This document shows, in pieces, positions 7,861-15,088 of a DNA stretch of 33,798 nt. This DNA is from Cytophagales bacterium (GTDB lineage: Bacteria; Bacteroidota; Bacteroidia; Cytophagales; Cyclobacteriaceae), in contig JAAFHY010000031.1 in assembly GCA_013298505.1 (NCBI GenBank), positions 1 through 33,798 of the forward strand, given 5' to 3'. Below the pieces are notes generated by a model, which did not search any database, was not told the origin of the DNA, and saw nothing but the letters and a program-made list of their open reading frames with translations. A program made the translations under genes and the position numbers. Numbering within the stretch: the first letter of the stretch is position 1; each line of letters opens with the position of its first letter.

Positions 7861-9627
7861 TCAACGTAACTCCAACTCAAAAGGCATCCGGGCTTGCGCG
7901 CCTTGGTAGCGATTCAAATTTTTTAACCGCTCGTAAATTTTATAATTTGTGCCAAGTTCTTGCTTTAGCACGTTCGTTTTTGTGCTCTCTTCCAAGCCAG
8001 CAACCCACTCTTCAAAAAATGATTTATACTTTGGGTAAAACCGTAGTTTATAATCACTTGCGACACCAGCTTTATCAGCCGCTATTCTAACCGCTTCATC
8101 AAAATCGCCCAGCACATCTACCAAGCCTTTTTCTTTGGCTTGCGCGCCAGTCCACACTCGGCCAGAAGCTACTTTTCGTAATTGATCTACTTGCATTCTT
8201 CTTCCCTCTGCGGCCTTATTTGTAAATGACTCATAAATACGATCAGTACTTTTTTGCCAAATCGCTTTTTCGGAAGGGGTAAGAGGTCGGGTAACGGTAA
8301 CTAGTTCGCCAATATCACCCGTCTTCACTTCATCGAAAGTGATGCCTATCTTGTTATCTAAGAAACTGCTTAAGTCAAATAGAACAGAAAACACTCCGAT
8401 AGAGCCGGTAATAGTGGTAGGCTGCGCGACAATGGTATCGCAACCCATTGCCAAATAATAACCACCTGATGCGGCATAGTCGCCCATGGAAGCAATGATC
8501 GGTTTTTCTTTAGATGCAAGAGTAACCTCTCTCCACATTACGTCCGATGCCAACGCGCTGCCTCCTGGTGAATTGATCCGTAGCACAATTGCTTTCACGT
8601 TTTTATTGGATCGTGCCTTTCTCAATTCGTTTGAAAATGTTGATGACCCAATGGTGCCTTGCTGCGCTTTGCCCGGCATAATGTCTCCGTCTGCAACTAT
8701 AACAGCAATTTCATTTTTAGAACTGCTATAGTTGCTGGTGGTATTTTTGTATTTGTTATACTTTATGAATTCAATATCATCGCTGGTGGTCAATCCAAGT
8801 CTTGCTTTTAACTCATCCACGACTTGGTCGTAATAGAACAACGAATCGACCAGGTGCAATTGCTCCGCTTCTTCCATGGTTGTGGCTAGCATACGATCTG
8901 AAATTTCAGACAATCGGTTTTCTGAAATTGATCTCGAAGCGGCTATGTCGGCCACGATATGATTGTTTATATCTTCCACAAGTTCATTCAACTGCAAGCG
9001 ATTTGCATCGCTCATTTTATCTAAGAAGAAGGGCTCCACCGCGCTTTTGAAATCACCAACTCTAAAAATCTCGGGCTTGATGTCTAATTTATCGAACATC
9101 TTTTTGAAGAATGAAACTTCGATGGAGAGGCCGTTAAATTCTAATTGACCTTCTGGGTTCATATAAATTTTATCAGAAGCCGAGGCAATGTAATACGATT
9201 GTTCACTCATCATTTCGCTGTAAGCAACTACCCATTTGCCGGTTTTGCGAAAATCAAGCAAAGCAGATCGTACTTCTTTTGCCTTTGCATAGCCACCCTG
9301 AAAAAAACTGATGTCTAAATAAATGCCTTTAATGTTTGCATCTTCGCTTGCCTTGGCCAAAACGCTTTTTAATTGCAAAAGCCCGATGGTCGCATCGGCC
9401 GCTCCCGGAATGGGTAGCCCTTCAAAGGGATTTTCTACTTCTATTTCAGTAATAGGCACATCCAGTTTTAGGTGCAATACTGAATTCTCTTTTACCACCA
9501 CGGCTTCGTTACCCGATGAAAACGAGGCTACCGAGGCTGCCAGAAAACTAAAAACGAGAAATATCAATATGACAAAAGCAATGAGTGAGCCGAGGCAAGA
9601 CGCCAAAAAAGATTTAAAGAAATTCAT
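7861..9627 (-). CDS. sppA: Signal peptide peptidase SppA, long (67 kDa) type
   Basis: Membrane-anchored serine protease that degrades cleaved signal peptides. A single N-terminal membrane anchor spans about residues 10-34. Two tandem ClpP-fold domains follow, as in E. coli SppA. The catalytic Lys is in VGDFKSAVEPF (Lys194) in the first domain and the nucleophile Ser in YAASGGYYLA (Ser387) in the second, so the inter-domain Ser/Lys dyad is intact. INSPGGSALAS (351-361) is the expected substrate-groove motif. The 588-residue length fits. It has its own promoter (9650-9680) and is divergent from folK. Confidence 0.95.
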   Translation of the reverse strand: MNFFKSFLASCLGSLIAFVILIFLVFSFLAASVASFSSGNEAVVVKENSVLHLKLDVPITEIEVENPFEGLPIPGAADATIGLLQLKSVLAKASEDANIKGIYLDISFFQGGYAKAKEVRSALLDFRKTGKWVVAYSEMMSEQSYYIASASDKIYMNPEGQLEFNGLSIEVSFFKKMFDKLDIKPEIFRVGDFKSAVEPFFLDKMSDANRLQLNELVEDINNHIVADIAASRSISENRLSEISDRMLATTMEEAEQLHLVDSLFYYDQVVDELKARLGLTTSDDIEFIKYNKYKNTTSNYSSSKNEIAVIVADGDIMPGKAQQGTIGSSTFSNELRKARSNKNVKAIVLRINSPGGSALASDVMWREVTLASKEKPIIASMGDYAASGGYYLAMGCDTIVAQPTTITGSIGVFSVLFDLSSFLDNKIGITFDEVKTGDIGELVTVTRPLTPSEKAIWQKSTDRIYESFTNKAAEGRRMQVDQLRKVASGRVWTGAQAKEKGLVDVLGDFDEAVRIAADKAGVASDYKLRFYPKYKSFFEEWVAGLEESTKTNVLKQELGTNYKIYERLKNLNRYQGAQARMPFELELR

Positions 9628-9649
9628 TTAGCTGAAATTAAAATATGCG

Positions 9650-9680
9650 CAAAAATACATAATGATAAACGCTAATTAAA
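9650..9680 (-). promoter_or_regulatory. Bacteroidota-type promoter for sppA
   Basis: On the minus strand, TTTA (9680-9677), 19 bases, then TATTTTTG (9657-9650). This matches the Bacteroidota housekeeping consensus TTTG-N19-TAnnTTTG except for one base in the -33 box. It ends 22 bases before the sppA ATG. Confidence 0.6.
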
Positions 9681-9684
9681 GCCA

Positions 9685-10218
9685 TTGGTTACCTTAGCAG
9701 TTCAAATCCATTTCGTGGACTCAATAACCTATTATTTACTTCTCGGAAGCAACATTCAAAACCCGTTTATCCAACTTGAGAAAGCCAAGGGTAGGATTAT
9801 TCAGATGCTTGGCCCCATCGAAAAATATTCGTTGATTTATTTGACAGATGCCTGGGGGAATACAAATCAACCCCCGTTCTTAAATCAAGTTATTGTGGTT
9901 CGCTCTACCTTAATGCCCGAAAAAATTCTAGTCTACACTCAACAAATAGAATTTGAAATGGGTAGAAAACGAGAAGCCAAATGGGGTGAGCGCATCATTG
10001 ATATAGACCTGCTTTATGCTGATAATCTTGTTGTTGGATTACCCCAACTAACAATCCCGCACCCCGAAATACAAAACAGAAAATTTACCCTTGTGCCACT
10101 TTGTGAAATAGCCCCTAATCTCCGTCACCCGTTACTCAAAAAAACAAATTTAGAAATGTTGGCTGGCTGCAACGATTTACTTCGAGTTGTTCCTTATAAG
10201 CTAGCTGCCTCTACCTGA
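9685..10218 (+). CDS. folK: HPPK, 6-hydroxymethyl-dihydropterin pyrophosphokinase (folK)
   Basis: Transfers pyrophosphate from ATP to 6-hydroxymethyl-dihydropterin in folate synthesis. Family motifs are all present: YLLLGSNIQNP near the N-terminus, PPFLNQV, and the ATP/Mg signature KREAKWGERIIDIDLLY with the two metal-binding Asp residues, then a closing IPHPEI segment. The start is uncertain. The frame opens at TTG 9685 (177 residues), but a GTG at 9715 gives 167 residues and places the conserved YLLLGSN about six residues from the N-terminus, as is usual; neither has a visible ribosome site. The 3' end overlaps the converging fabD by 25 bases. Confidence 0.9.
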   Translation: MVTLAVQIHFVDSITYYLLLGSNIQNPFIQLEKAKGRIIQMLGPIEKYSLIYLTDAWGNTNQPPFLNQVIVVRSTLMPEKILVYTQQIEFEMGRKREAKWGERIIDIDLLYADNLVVGLPQLTIPHPEIQNRKFTLVPLCEIAPNLRHPLLKKTNLEMLAGCNDLLRVVPYKLAAST

Positions 10219-11066
10219 GGCGCAATCTTCTTCACTAAGCCTTGCAACACTTTTCCGGGGCCACACTCTACAAAATGCGTAGCTCCATCTTTCACCATGT
10301 TCTGCACAGACTGAGTCCACCGCACGGGTGCTGTTAACTGACTGATCAAATTATTTTTAATTACCGATGTATCGGAAGATGGGAGTCCATTTACGTTCTG
10401 ATAAACCGGGCAAATGGGAGTGCTGAATTTTGTTGATTCGATAGCTGCTGCCAATTCTTCTCGCGCTGGTTCCATGAGTGGCGAATGAAACGCCCCACCA
10501 ACTTGTAAAGGCAAAGCCCGTTTGGCTCCAGCCGCTTTCAATTTTTCGCAAGCTATTTCAATGCCTTTGATGCTACCACTAATGACCAGTTGCCCAGGGC
10601 AATTATAATTCGCTGCCACCACTACTTCCAGAATTTCACCACATATTTCTTCAACCCGGTGATCTTCTAATCCCAAAATTGCCGCCATCGTAGAAGGGTT
10701 AACTTCACAAGCTTTCTGCATGGCTTGGGCTCTTTGCGATACTAAGCGCAGGGCATCTTCAAAAGTAAGCGTGTGGTTGGCTACCAACGAAGAGAATTCT
10801 CCTAAGGAATGACCCGCAACCATGTTGGGTTTATGAGACTGTTGTGACATTGCAATGGCCACCGAGTGAATAAAAACCGCTGGCTGGGTAACTTTGGTCT
10901 GCTTCAATTCATCCGCAGAGCCGCTAAACATGATTTGCGAAATGGAGAAGCCCAAAATCTTATCTGCATCATCAAACAATTGTTTCGCGTACGGATTAGA
11001 ATCATAAATATCTTTACCCATTCCGGTAAATTGTGCTCCTTGCCCTGGAAATATAAAAGCCTTCAT
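10194..11066 (-). CDS. fabD: Malonyl-CoA:ACP transacylase FabD
   Basis: Loads malonyl groups onto acyl carrier protein for fatty acid elongation. The nucleophile is Ser87 in GHSLGE, with Arg112 (SQRAQAM) and His194 (GAFHSPLM) completing the active site; FPGQGAQ opens the protein. I chose the ATG at 11066 (290 residues) over the in-frame start at 11102 because the conserved region MKAFIFPGQGAQ begins there and because a promoter -7 box (11100-11107) covers the longer start. In many bacteria fabD sits with fabH; here they are 15 kb apart. The stop lies inside the oppositely oriented folK. Confidence 0.95.
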   Translation of the reverse strand: MKAFIFPGQGAQFTGMGKDIYDSNPYAKQLFDDADKILGFSISQIMFSGSADELKQTKVTQPAVFIHSVAIAMSQQSHKPNMVAGHSLGEFSSLVANHTLTFEDALRLVSQRAQAMQKACEVNPSTMAAILGLEDHRVEEICGEILEVVVAANYNCPGQLVISGSIKGIEIACEKLKAAGAKRALPLQVGGAFHSPLMEPAREELAAAIESTKFSTPICPVYQNVNGLPSSDTSVIKNNLISQLTAPVRWTQSVQNMVKDGATHFVECGPGKVLQGLVKKIAPQVEAASL

Positions 11067-11099
11067 GCTGCTATCTTTTGATTGGTAGTTTACTGACTT

Positions 11100-11131
11100 C
11101 AAAGCTAGCTTCTAAAAATGGAAATTAGAAA
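11100..11131 (-). promoter_or_regulatory. Bacteroidota-type promoter for fabD
   Basis: Minus strand TAGCTTTG (11107-11100) fits TAnnTTTG exactly. TTTC (11131-11128) stands 20 bases upstream as a weaker -33 box. It ends 33 bases before the fabD ATG at 11066 and argues against the longer start at 11102. Confidence 0.55.
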
Positions 11132-11369
11132 TTTTAGAAACACCTCTTTGCACTAGCAATAGGATTGATAATAACAACTGATGGCGATTGTTTGATAAAG
11201 TGTCAATTTTCATTTGGGGGATTGCTTCGCTCCACACGCAAATCTACGCACAGTGCTCGCAAAGACGATAACGCAAAAGAGCTCCCACTTTTGTAAGGGT
11301 TTTAGAAGAGTTGGAAACCTTAACCAATCTTTGATTCTGAAAGAAATACCACTAAATCTTTACATATTT
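11132..11369. other. Non-coding gap with a degenerate repeat-like segment
   Basis: Together with the fabD promoter, this forms a 303-base stretch without a gene between fabD and the DCC-family gene. Around 11216-11267 a gggggattgcttcgc segment and a tgctcgcaaagacg segment resemble, from memory, the two ends of short intergenic repeats common in several bacterial groups, with a longer and divergent middle. The rest is AT-rich, without a hairpin terminator or RNA gene that I can recognise. Confidence 0.4.
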
Positions 11370-11783
11370 CTATCTCACAAACCTGGCTTGTAATTCGGGC
11401 GTAGGTAACATGCAGCTATCTTTTTTACCAAACCATTTATAGCGGTTGTTGGCTATTGTGTTATAAACTGCATCTCTGATAAACGATGGGATAATTTTAA
11501 ACACATAGAGCATCGGCCATAAGCCGTTTAGCTCTTTTGCAATTTCTAAAGCTGCATTACTTTTTTTGTAAACCTTGCCCTCTTTCAATAAGATAATAGT
11601 ATCGAAATTAGTCCGGCTAACTCCCAACTCATTCAATTGCTTTTTGCCAAAATCAGATTGCAGCGCTGCAAAGTGAAAAACAGCCTTCGCATCTCTTTTA
11701 ATTACAAACAATACCGCACCATTGCAGAGGTTACAGACACCATCGAACATAATTACTTTTTCTATCGAACTATTTGCACCCAT
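11370..11783 (-). CDS. DCC-family (DUF393, YuxK-like) thiol-disulfide oxidoreductase-like protein
   Basis: A 137-residue protein of the DCC family, named for the conserved Asp-Cys-Cys at the N-terminus. Here it is FDGVCNLCNG, with Asp14, Cys17 and Cys20 forming a CxxC pair as in thioredoxin-like folds. Further family features are the FAALQS segment and the C-terminal RYKWFGKKDSCMLP. The biochemical role is unproven, and thiol-disulfide exchange is inferred from the CxxC. The start at 11783 overlaps the upstream secreted-protein gene by 22 bases; a second ATG at 11750 lies just after the stop codon of that gene. No signal peptide. Confidence 0.85.
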   Translation of the reverse strand: MGANSSIEKVIMFDGVCNLCNGAVLFVIKRDAKAVFHFAALQSDFGKKQLNELGVSRTNFDTIILLKEGKVYKKSNAALEIAKELNGLWPMLYVFKIIPSFIRDAVYNTIANNRYKWFGKKDSCMLPTPELQARFVR

Positions 11784-14596
11784 CCACGTATGTTTTGATT
11801 TCGCTTCGCTGGATCAACCACATTAAACGCAACTTGCGCCTCATAAAAATAAACTCCCGAGGCCAAGTCTACGCCACTGTTGTCTCTTCCGTCCCAATCA
11901 ATGTAAATCGTCTTTTCCCCGCCCGATTCATACTTAAATACCTCTGCTCCCCATCTGTTATAAACGGTGAAGTAAACTTTATCAACAAAGCGGGCACATT
12001 TCTTTTTTATCAACTCCAACTCGGCCGCTGTCAAGCTTCCGCATTCAGAGGTAATGGCTCCACCATCGGACACAACAATATTGCGCGCGTTGAAGGCACT
12101 AAATTTATCGTTGCATTTATCGCCATTGGGTGTAAATACGTTTGGCAACTCGTAATAGGGGCAATTATCGAAACAAAATTCCGTACTCAACTCGCTCTCG
12201 TTACCTCCTCTATCTACAGCTTGAATCTTATAGCATCCGGCAAAAGAAGGGAGGTTTTTATGTTCAAATTCAAGTCCGGTTACTAAGCTACTTTTATCGT
12301 TAAGTTTAATAAACTCTCCACCCACTTTAGATGCATAGTAAATAATATAACCCTTTACATCCTCCTTACAACTTGGCTCGGGTTCTTCCCACGAAATTTT
12401 ATTTGTAAAAGTTTTAACATCTATACACGTTTCTGACTCGGTACAATCAGTGCCTTTTAGTGAAACAGAAAATTTTGGTTGACAGGGTGGAATTTTATCA
12501 TCAGGTTGCGCACATACTATTTGAGAATAATTAAACAATGGCGTTGGGATAGCCGGGTTTCCATAACTGCCAACTGTCTCCACACGATAGCAATATCTTT
12601 TTGCGTTGTCGAGGCCTTTATCAGCATACACAAAACCAGCACCTGGATTTACATCGGCTATTTTTACAAACTGTAAGTCATCTTCGCCCTCCAATTTTCG
12701 GTATACCCTGTGCGGTTGCCCTGAAACGCTATTCGACCACGGCACGCTGGCCACCCAGCGCAATTCCAGTTCTTGAAACTTTGAAGCTATTTCTAATCGC
12801 ACGGTTGAGGCCACGGCCGAAGAATCTAATTTGGCGCCAACGGCATCGTACGCCAACACTCGGTAATTGTAAATCTTATTTTCTGTGTCCATACCCTCAT
12901 CTTGGTAGGTAGTGGCGGTAATTGTATTGCCAGGTGAAACCTTATTGATGTTGATCTTGCCAGAAAAACCATCGGCACGGTATACCTCGTAGCCAAATTG
13001 CTGCGCTGGTAAATCAAGTGGTGGTGTCCAGCTTATGGTAATCTGCCCAGCGGTAGTAGATGTTTTATCGATCGATACGTTAGTCACTACAGGCCTATCT
13101 AGTTTAAACTCAGTCATCATGCACTGCTCGTCAGACACTTTGCTAAAGCCACCGCCTTGCGGAAACACGGCAACTAAACGATAGCAATAAGTTGCCCCTG
13201 CCGCCAACCCTTCGTCTTTATAAGTAATCGTTGCAATTGGAAATGTTTTTATTTTGGTATAGCCGAAGGTGGGCGGCATGCCTGTGTCACACTCTGCTTG
13301 CGTGCCTGCAAAACTACCTACCCTGCGCCATACCTCCATAGATACTGCCGGTATTGCACATTTGTAAGGCTGCCAGTTTAGGGTAACGGAACGATTATTT
13401 ACATCTGGCACAACGGGATTAAGGATTGGTTTTGGCCCCATTACTCGTATTGGCAGCACCCCAAAATTGACTAATGAAGGCCCTCTGGGGGGCATATCAC
13501 TTATTTTAAAAACCACTTGGTAAAATTGATCCTTTACGTGCTGGCAGATGGTAGCCCAATTGAAGGTAAGTTGAGCGGGGCTAGCGCTAAATACTGCCGG
13601 AAAGGGAGTACGTGTTGCAGGCGATGGTTTTGCGAAGTTCTCAGGAAACACCTCAGAAAAAGCTTCAATTTTTACTGGATGGTTGTCTGGATCACTTCCT
13701 ACTATTAATTCTTTAATTGGAGGTATCGTCTCCGCGACAACACACAATTGTGGTGGCACAATCAAGAGGGGCCTTTGGTTAAGACAATCTTCAATTATTA
13801 TCTGCATATCGCGGGTTACATATCCTCTTCTAGCCCATTGCGATCCAACCCTCTTCCATTGATATATCCTAAAGGCAATGTTATATTGACCTACAAGGCC
13901 AGGTGCGTCCCATCTGATTGTACCTTTGGAGTCAATAGTAAATGTAGGCGGCTCATTTCGCATTTCATTTCCGGTTGAATGATTTGTATAAAAACTTTCA
14001 TCATTTGGATCTTGGTAGTTACCAACGTCAACTCCTCTTCCTTGCTTGGGTACAGTGAGTTCATAAGACAAACTATCTCCATCTACATCGTACGCACCAG
14101 GATTGTGAAACCAAGCAGCACCAGAACAGCCCCTATCGATTGGCGGCACAGACAATTGAGGGCTATTATCGCAACCTGCCAACGCATCAATAACTATTGA
14201 GGTCTGCAAGAAAAATCTTGTAAACACAGAATTGCTCATATTAAGAATACCCTCATTTCTATTTGGCTCTTCGTAAGTAATTATGAATTGCCCTCCACCC
14301 GAGTAGGTGTGCTCTACAGAGTCCTTTACGAAGCCAATACCAACTCCTAATATGGTATTATCAATTCTTGGCCGAATGCTTCGAGCAGTCCTGTCTCCAA
14401 AATCCAATACGCCACCATCGTATTTAATTGTTGACCCTGTATTTGTGTAAACTTTAATAATAATTAAAAAAGTAAGGCTGTTACAATCTTTGCGTTTAAC
14501 GGTAATCTCGCCCGCCCTTAAATGCGTTGCGTAAGCTGCCATACTGCTGTAAAGCAGGAGAATGAATATCAAATGAAAAATCCGTGATCCCCTCAT
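11762..14596 (-). CDS. Large exported protein with fibronectin-III-like domains and T9SS C-terminal (CHU_C) sorting domain
   Basis: A 944-residue cell-surface or secreted protein. Residues 1-23 are a signal peptide ending near YATHLRAGEI, a mature N-terminus shared by a group of Bacteroidota gliding-associated proteins. Residues 25-400 are beta-rich. From about 400 to 830 come several fibronectin type III-like repeats (recurring YCYRLVA, YCYRVET, YNYRVLA strands). The C-terminus (about 840-944) has NVFTPNGDKCND, VYNRWGAEVF, IDWDGRD and SGVYFYEAQV, the type B (CHU_C) sorting signal for type IX secretion. About twenty cysteines are spread along the chain. It should depend on the secretion route that PorX controls. 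Its cargo role (adhesion, gliding, binding) is not evident. Confidence 0.88.
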   Translation of the reverse strand: MRGSRIFHLIFILLLYSSMAAYATHLRAGEITVKRKDCNSLTFLIIIKVYTNTGSTIKYDGGVLDFGDRTARSIRPRIDNTILGVGIGFVKDSVEHTYSGGGQFIITYEEPNRNEGILNMSNSVFTRFFLQTSIVIDALAGCDNSPQLSVPPIDRGCSGAAWFHNPGAYDVDGDSLSYELTVPKQGRGVDVGNYQDPNDESFYTNHSTGNEMRNEPPTFTIDSKGTIRWDAPGLVGQYNIAFRIYQWKRVGSQWARRGYVTRDMQIIIEDCLNQRPLLIVPPQLCVVAETIPPIKELIVGSDPDNHPVKIEAFSEVFPENFAKPSPATRTPFPAVFSASPAQLTFNWATICQHVKDQFYQVVFKISDMPPRGPSLVNFGVLPIRVMGPKPILNPVVPDVNNRSVTLNWQPYKCAIPAVSMEVWRRVGSFAGTQAECDTGMPPTFGYTKIKTFPIATITYKDEGLAAGATYCYRLVAVFPQGGGFSKVSDEQCMMTEFKLDRPVVTNVSIDKTSTTAGQITISWTPPLDLPAQQFGYEVYRADGFSGKININKVSPGNTITATTYQDEGMDTENKIYNYRVLAYDAVGAKLDSSAVASTVRLEIASKFQELELRWVASVPWSNSVSGQPHRVYRKLEGEDDLQFVKIADVNPGAGFVYADKGLDNAKRYCYRVETVGSYGNPAIPTPLFNYSQIVCAQPDDKIPPCQPKFSVSLKGTDCTESETCIDVKTFTNKISWEEPEPSCKEDVKGYIIYYASKVGGEFIKLNDKSSLVTGLEFEHKNLPSFAGCYKIQAVDRGGNESELSTEFCFDNCPYYELPNVFTPNGDKCNDKFSAFNARNIVVSDGGAITSECGSLTAAELELIKKKCARFVDKVYFTVYNRWGAEVFKYESGGEKTIYIDWDGRDNSGVDLASGVYFYEAQVAFNVVDPAKRNQNIRGWVQIVR

Positions 14597-14607
14597 ATTT
14601 CTTCTAT

Positions 14608-14615
14608 CAAAAATA
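14608..14615 (-). promoter_or_regulatory. Possible -7 box upstream of the T9SS cargo gene
   Basis: TATTTTTG on the minus strand matches TAnnTTTG. It lies only 11 bases from the ATG and has no good -33 box, so the leader would be very short. Weak candidate. Confidence 0.35.
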
Positions 14616-14660
14616 CAATATTACAATAGATCGAAAGATAGTTAATTTCTAATCGACAGA

Positions 14661-14683
14661 CGTTTAGTTTAAACGGTTAAACG
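14661..14683. promoter_or_regulatory. Overlapping dyads, possible operator
   Basis: Outer arms cgttta / taaacg (14661-14666, 14678-14683) enclose a perfect gtttaaac palindrome (14667-14674). It lies 65-87 bases upstream of the secreted-protein gene and about 110 bases from the start of the 79-residue gene on the other strand. A role as a protein-binding site is inference. Confidence 0.3.
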
Positions 14684-14793
14684 ATGCTAATATTTGAAAA
14701 CCGAGCCGTAAGAATTAAAATTCTCTTTGGCATCATCTTACATAAAGGCTAATTTGAACTTTTTAGTTTGCAAGGCATCCAATTAAATTTAAT

Positions 14794-15033
14794 ATGCGAG
14801 TTGTAGGAGAAATACCCCACCCCGAAATGAAGATAACGATTTTCCATTGGAACAACCGTTATTTGATAAAATTAGAATGGGGACCATTTGAACAAACCTT
14901 TAAAATTGAAGAATATGACCTAACTGCGGAAGCGGAGGTTAACGAGATTGTAAATGCGCTATTTTTAAACGAAGCCCAAGCTCGGTTTGCCGAAATGGCC
15001 AAAAGCCTCCAAAAAGCCACCTCGCACTTATAA
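14794..15033 (+). CDS. Small protein of unknown function upstream of the acyltransferase
   Basis: A 79-residue soluble protein starting MRVVGEIPHPEMKITIFHW. It has an acidic middle (EEYDLTAEAEVNEIVN) and a helical C-terminus (AQARFAEMAKSLQKATSHL). The pattern of short beta strands followed by two helices is regular and codon use looks like the neighbouring genes, so I take it as real. I do not recognise a domain. The promoter of the next gene begins one base after its stop codon, so the two may be expressed separately. Confidence 0.65.
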   Translation: MRVVGEIPHPEMKITIFHWNNRYLIKLEWGPFEQTFKIEEYDLTAEAEVNEIVNALFLNEAQARFAEMAKSLQKATSHL

Positions 15034-15034
15034 A

Positions 15035-15065
15035 TTTGGTAATGAATGGGGGTGAATTAACTTTG
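15035..15065 (+). promoter_or_regulatory. Consensus Bacteroidota promoter for the acyltransferase gene
   Basis: TTTG (15035-15038), exactly 19 bases, then TAACTTTG (15058-15065): a full match to TTTG-N19-TAnnTTTG. The ATG follows 23 bases downstream. Confidence 0.75.
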
Positions 15066-15088
15066 AGGTCCTGTTTGTAAAAAAGTTG

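Noticed and set aside
7818-8090. A 90-codon plus-strand frame starting in the HD/sppA gap
   Set aside because: Almost all of it lies antisense to the conserved end of sppA, and its product is Leu/Ser/Gln-rich without a domain.
11774-12286. A 170-codon open frame on the plus strand opposite the end of the T9SS cargo gene
   Set aside because: It lies entirely within the conserved CHU_C domain and last fibronectin-like part on the other strand, with no promoter and no domain.
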